Assembly: GCF_004664715.2 (NCBI RefSeq)
Contig: NC_051074.1
Coordinates: forward strand, 22,856,058-22,920,057
Reading direction: 5' to 3'
From: Peromyscus leucopus
Lineage: Eukaryota > Chordata > Mammalia > Rodentia > Cricetidae
Length of the DNA: 64,000 bases
Shown here: positions 61,805-64,000 of the stretch, piece after piece
Position numbering within the stretch: the stretch's first letter is position 1
How the letters are laid out: each line of letters begins with the position of its first letter
Notes under the pieces: generated by a model
The model's database searches: none
The model's input: the letters and a program-made list of their open reading frames with translations, nothing else
What the model was told of the DNA's origin: nothing
Position numbers and translations under genes: made by a program

Positions 61805-62207
61805 TAGTCTCGGTTGTCAACTCAACACATCTGGGAAGAGGGAATCTCTACTAAGGAATTGCCCCCACCAGATCAGCCTGTGGGCATATCTGTGGGGGCA
61901 TTTTCTTGATGGCTAATTGATGTAGGAGGACACAGTCCACTGTGGCCAGTGCCACCCCTGGGCAGGTGGTCCTGGTTTGCATAAGAAAGCTGGCTGAGCA
62001 TAAGCATAAGCCAGAAGGAACAAACCAGTAAGCAGTACTGCTCCATGGCCTCTGCTTCAGTTCCTGCCTCTGAGTTCCCGCCTTGAGTTCTGGCCCTGGC
62101 TTCTTGCAATGAATGGTAGACCTAACGTGGAAGCCAAACAAACCATTTCTTTCTCCAAGTTGCTTTTGTTCAGTGTCTTATCACACCAACAGAGAAGCCA
62201 AGACAGA
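61805..62207 (+). mobile_element. Family B rodent repeat, uninterrupted copy
   Basis: Reads cggttgtcaactcaacacatctggg at the start, cacagtccactgtggcc in the middle, tctgcttcagttcctgcctc, and a tail ttatcacaccaacagagaag. It parallels the split element at 52391-53467 and is the better template for reconstructing that nest. Open frames in it are incidental. Confidence 0.7.
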
Positions 62208-63177
62208 AGAGTCACCAATTACCTTTACAAAGGGGCCACCTTCCAGTGAGGCCCACAGAGGAAACACAAAAAGGAATGAGGATGGATTTTTCTAGAAGGC
62301 CTTATGTTACCCTGTGCTTTTCAAGAAGTCCAAAGCCTCTCATAAATAGGACCTTATTAATCTTCACCATTTATCTGAGCAGAGCCATTTGGGATGTTAT
62401 TATCATTGTTATTATGGATGGAAAAATTAACATGAGCACCTGTGAGCACAAATGTCAGCAAGTGAGTGGCAGTTTGGACTAGAAGCCTTGCCACCTAATA
62501 CATGATCCACAGCCCCAGCCTCTAAATCTTGCTTTCTGTAATGTGGCAACGCTCATGAGGCTGGGCTACTATTAATCTTTAATGAAACTAAATGTCAACT
62601 ATACTACTCTGAATCATCACTCAGTTGCAAGGATAATGTTCAGTGCATATCCAATCTCAAGACCACACACTCATATATAAAGGCTGAAACAAATCTAATT
62701 TCCTTTCTATAATTACATAAATTATTTTTAACATGCCACAACAGTTTTACATGAGAAAAGAAAATGAATTTTTCTACCAATGTGTGCTTGAATGTCCCTG
62801 CCCCCTCTCTTTCAGGAGCTGATCTCCTATGACTGTGAATTATTTTCCTTTCCTTAGAGAATTCTTACAAATCACGATGTCATCCTGATAAATGTTTTAT
62901 TGCCTATCTATCAGGATCAGATGTCTCCCTCTGCCAGAGGACAATTCTAATGCTCTGTGACAAGAAAGGGAGTGAAATAAACAGCCACCAGGCAACTTGA
63001 GTCTACTCACATTAGCTGAGCCCCTCCTTCCACAATATAATGATTTCTATGCAAGGGGTTTCTTCTAGGCTTTCCCCAGATTCATCACAGCAACACTCAT
63101 CAAGCTACTATTTTACTGGGATCTTGGCCAAAAAGTTACGCTACACTGTTCCTTAGTAGAACTAAAAATGGTGTCAG

Positions 63178-63237
63178 AAAACACACAGAGTTGGGCTATA
63201 GGCCCTCAAAACACACAGAGTTGGGCTACAGGTCCTC
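63178..63237 (+). repeat. Two-unit tandem duplication, period 30
   Basis: Both units start aaaacacacagagttgggct; they differ at two positions (tat/tac and gcc/gtc). Confidence 0.95.
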
Positions 63238-63467
63238 ACTATGGCTGTGTTTGACTTTCCTACAGCCTCAAATATTCTTTTTACTTTGTTCTTTCATCTT
63301 TATCAGACACAATCTTTAGTTACCCTCCAAGGGTGGGTAGGAAGACTACCCTCTCAGTCCTTGAGTATTTCAACCCTGCCTCCTCTCAAGTCAGATGGCT
63401 TTCGGCGACCACTCCAGTAAGTAAGCGCCTTCTACACGTCATCTTATCACCTCTATGTCCATCTTCC

Positions 63468-63545
63468 TAAGGCTGTGAGCTCCTCAGAGTGGGGCCCAGC
63501 TTCGGTCTCAGGGTTCTATCACCAGTGTCTGGTGAACAGCAGAGA
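63468..63545. mobile_element. L2/MIR-age repeat fragment
   Basis: ggctgtgagctcctcagagt, ggggcccagcttcggtctca and tatcaccagtgtctggtgaa resemble the 'gagctccttgagggcaggg ... cagtgcctgg' pattern of ancient repeats. Short and weak. Confidence 0.35.
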
Positions 63546-63827
63546 TCTTCAACTACACAGTCTGTGGACCCAGGCAAAGCTCAAGAGGCCTTGAAAAGAG
63601 GAGGTGACCACTCTCCACAGCTACCTGAGCTGGCCAACAATCAGTGATCCCCACTCCTGGGGACACATTTGCTCAACCCTTAAAGCATGACTAAAAACAT
63701 GCTTCAGAAGTTATGTTTTTCCTCCACCAGTTTCAAGTGCTGCTGTGGTTTTGCTAGAGCCCCAAAGACTCAGGCATGCAAGCCTGGCCTCCAGAGAACA
63801 GCATTTCTAGGGTTGGTGCAACCTTTC

Positions 63828-63934
63828 TACTTTATTATTTTTTTAGACAGGGTCTCATTTTGTAGACCAGGCTAGCCTGGAATGCACAGAGATCCTGACT
63901 ATAGGATTAAAGGTGTGCAGCATGCCCAGCTGGG
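63828..63934 (-). mobile_element. B1 SINE, older (antisense)
   Basis: agacagggtctcattttgta, gaccaggctagcctggaatg, ggattaaaggtgtgcagca and cagctgggt, with part of the middle missing. Confidence 0.8.
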
Positions 63935-64000
63935 TACAAGCTTTAAGAAGTGAGACCTGGTGGGAGATATATGTCATTGGAGTCAAGGGCAACACTGTCC

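Larger units (their letters stand above)
16162..64000 (-). other. Ptprm: Ptprm intron upstream of the FN3-2 exon (5' end outside window)
   Basis: No exon-like frame with splice sites and recognisable protein was found between 16162 and the window end, so this is at least 47.8 kb of one intron, ending at the aaaatag acceptor. Open frames here are short and overlap SINEs, L1, LTRs or simple repeats. The preceding exon must end one base into a codon (G of an Asp codon). Long introns in this part of the gene are expected for the family. Confidence 0.85.

Overview
This window is mammalian, almost certainly muroid rodent, nuclear DNA. B1, B2/B3-type and ID SINEs, rodent L1 3' ends, a rodent URR1-type hAT element and rodent LTRs are scattered throughout, alongside older eutherian repeats (L1M, MIR, L2, MaLR). 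The mix, including a foldback LTR/B1 composite that I associate with hamster/vole/deer-mouse-like genomes, suggests a cricetid. The species itself cannot be read from this sequence.

The only real coding sequence is three internal exons of one gene on the minus strand, the receptor-type protein tyrosine phosphatase mu gene (Ptprm). In transcription order they are 16161-15853 (fibronectin III repeat 2), 11910-11801 and 2898-2697 (together fibronectin III repeat 3). Splice sites and phases join cleanly (phase 1, then 0, then 1). Everything else is intron: at least 47.8 kb upstream of the first exon seen, 3.9 kb and 8.9 kb between exons, and at least 2.7 kb downstream. The other open frames are short chance ORFs in introns or repeats.

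Layout: 1-16 kb holds the exons, a MaLR-type LTR, an LTR with target duplications, L1 pieces and a compound TATC/CCAC microsatellite. 17-20.5 kb holds an endogenous-retrovirus-like body with a degenerate tandem array, a polypurine tract and a second LTR of the family seen at 6.2 kb. 24-28 kb has a composite foldback LTR, a third copy of that LTR family, a perfect 104-bp direct repeat around a CA-rich tract, and an L1 ORF2 fragment. 35-36 kb is an ancient antisense L1. 41.1 kb has a perfect 43-bp inverted repeat. 45-48 kb is a patchwork of old repeats. 52.4-53.5 kb is a four-level nest of insertions. 54.5-58.2 kb is a 1.6-kb sequence present on both sides of a 500-N gap, best read as an unmerged contig overlap (assembly error).

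I found no CRISPR, operon, mobile gene cassette or new protein system. The most useful observations are the false duplication, the nested and foldback mobile elements, the template-switch-like repeats, and weak splice donors on the two exons that encode one fibronectin domain. Repeat family names come from remembered consensus features, not a database search.
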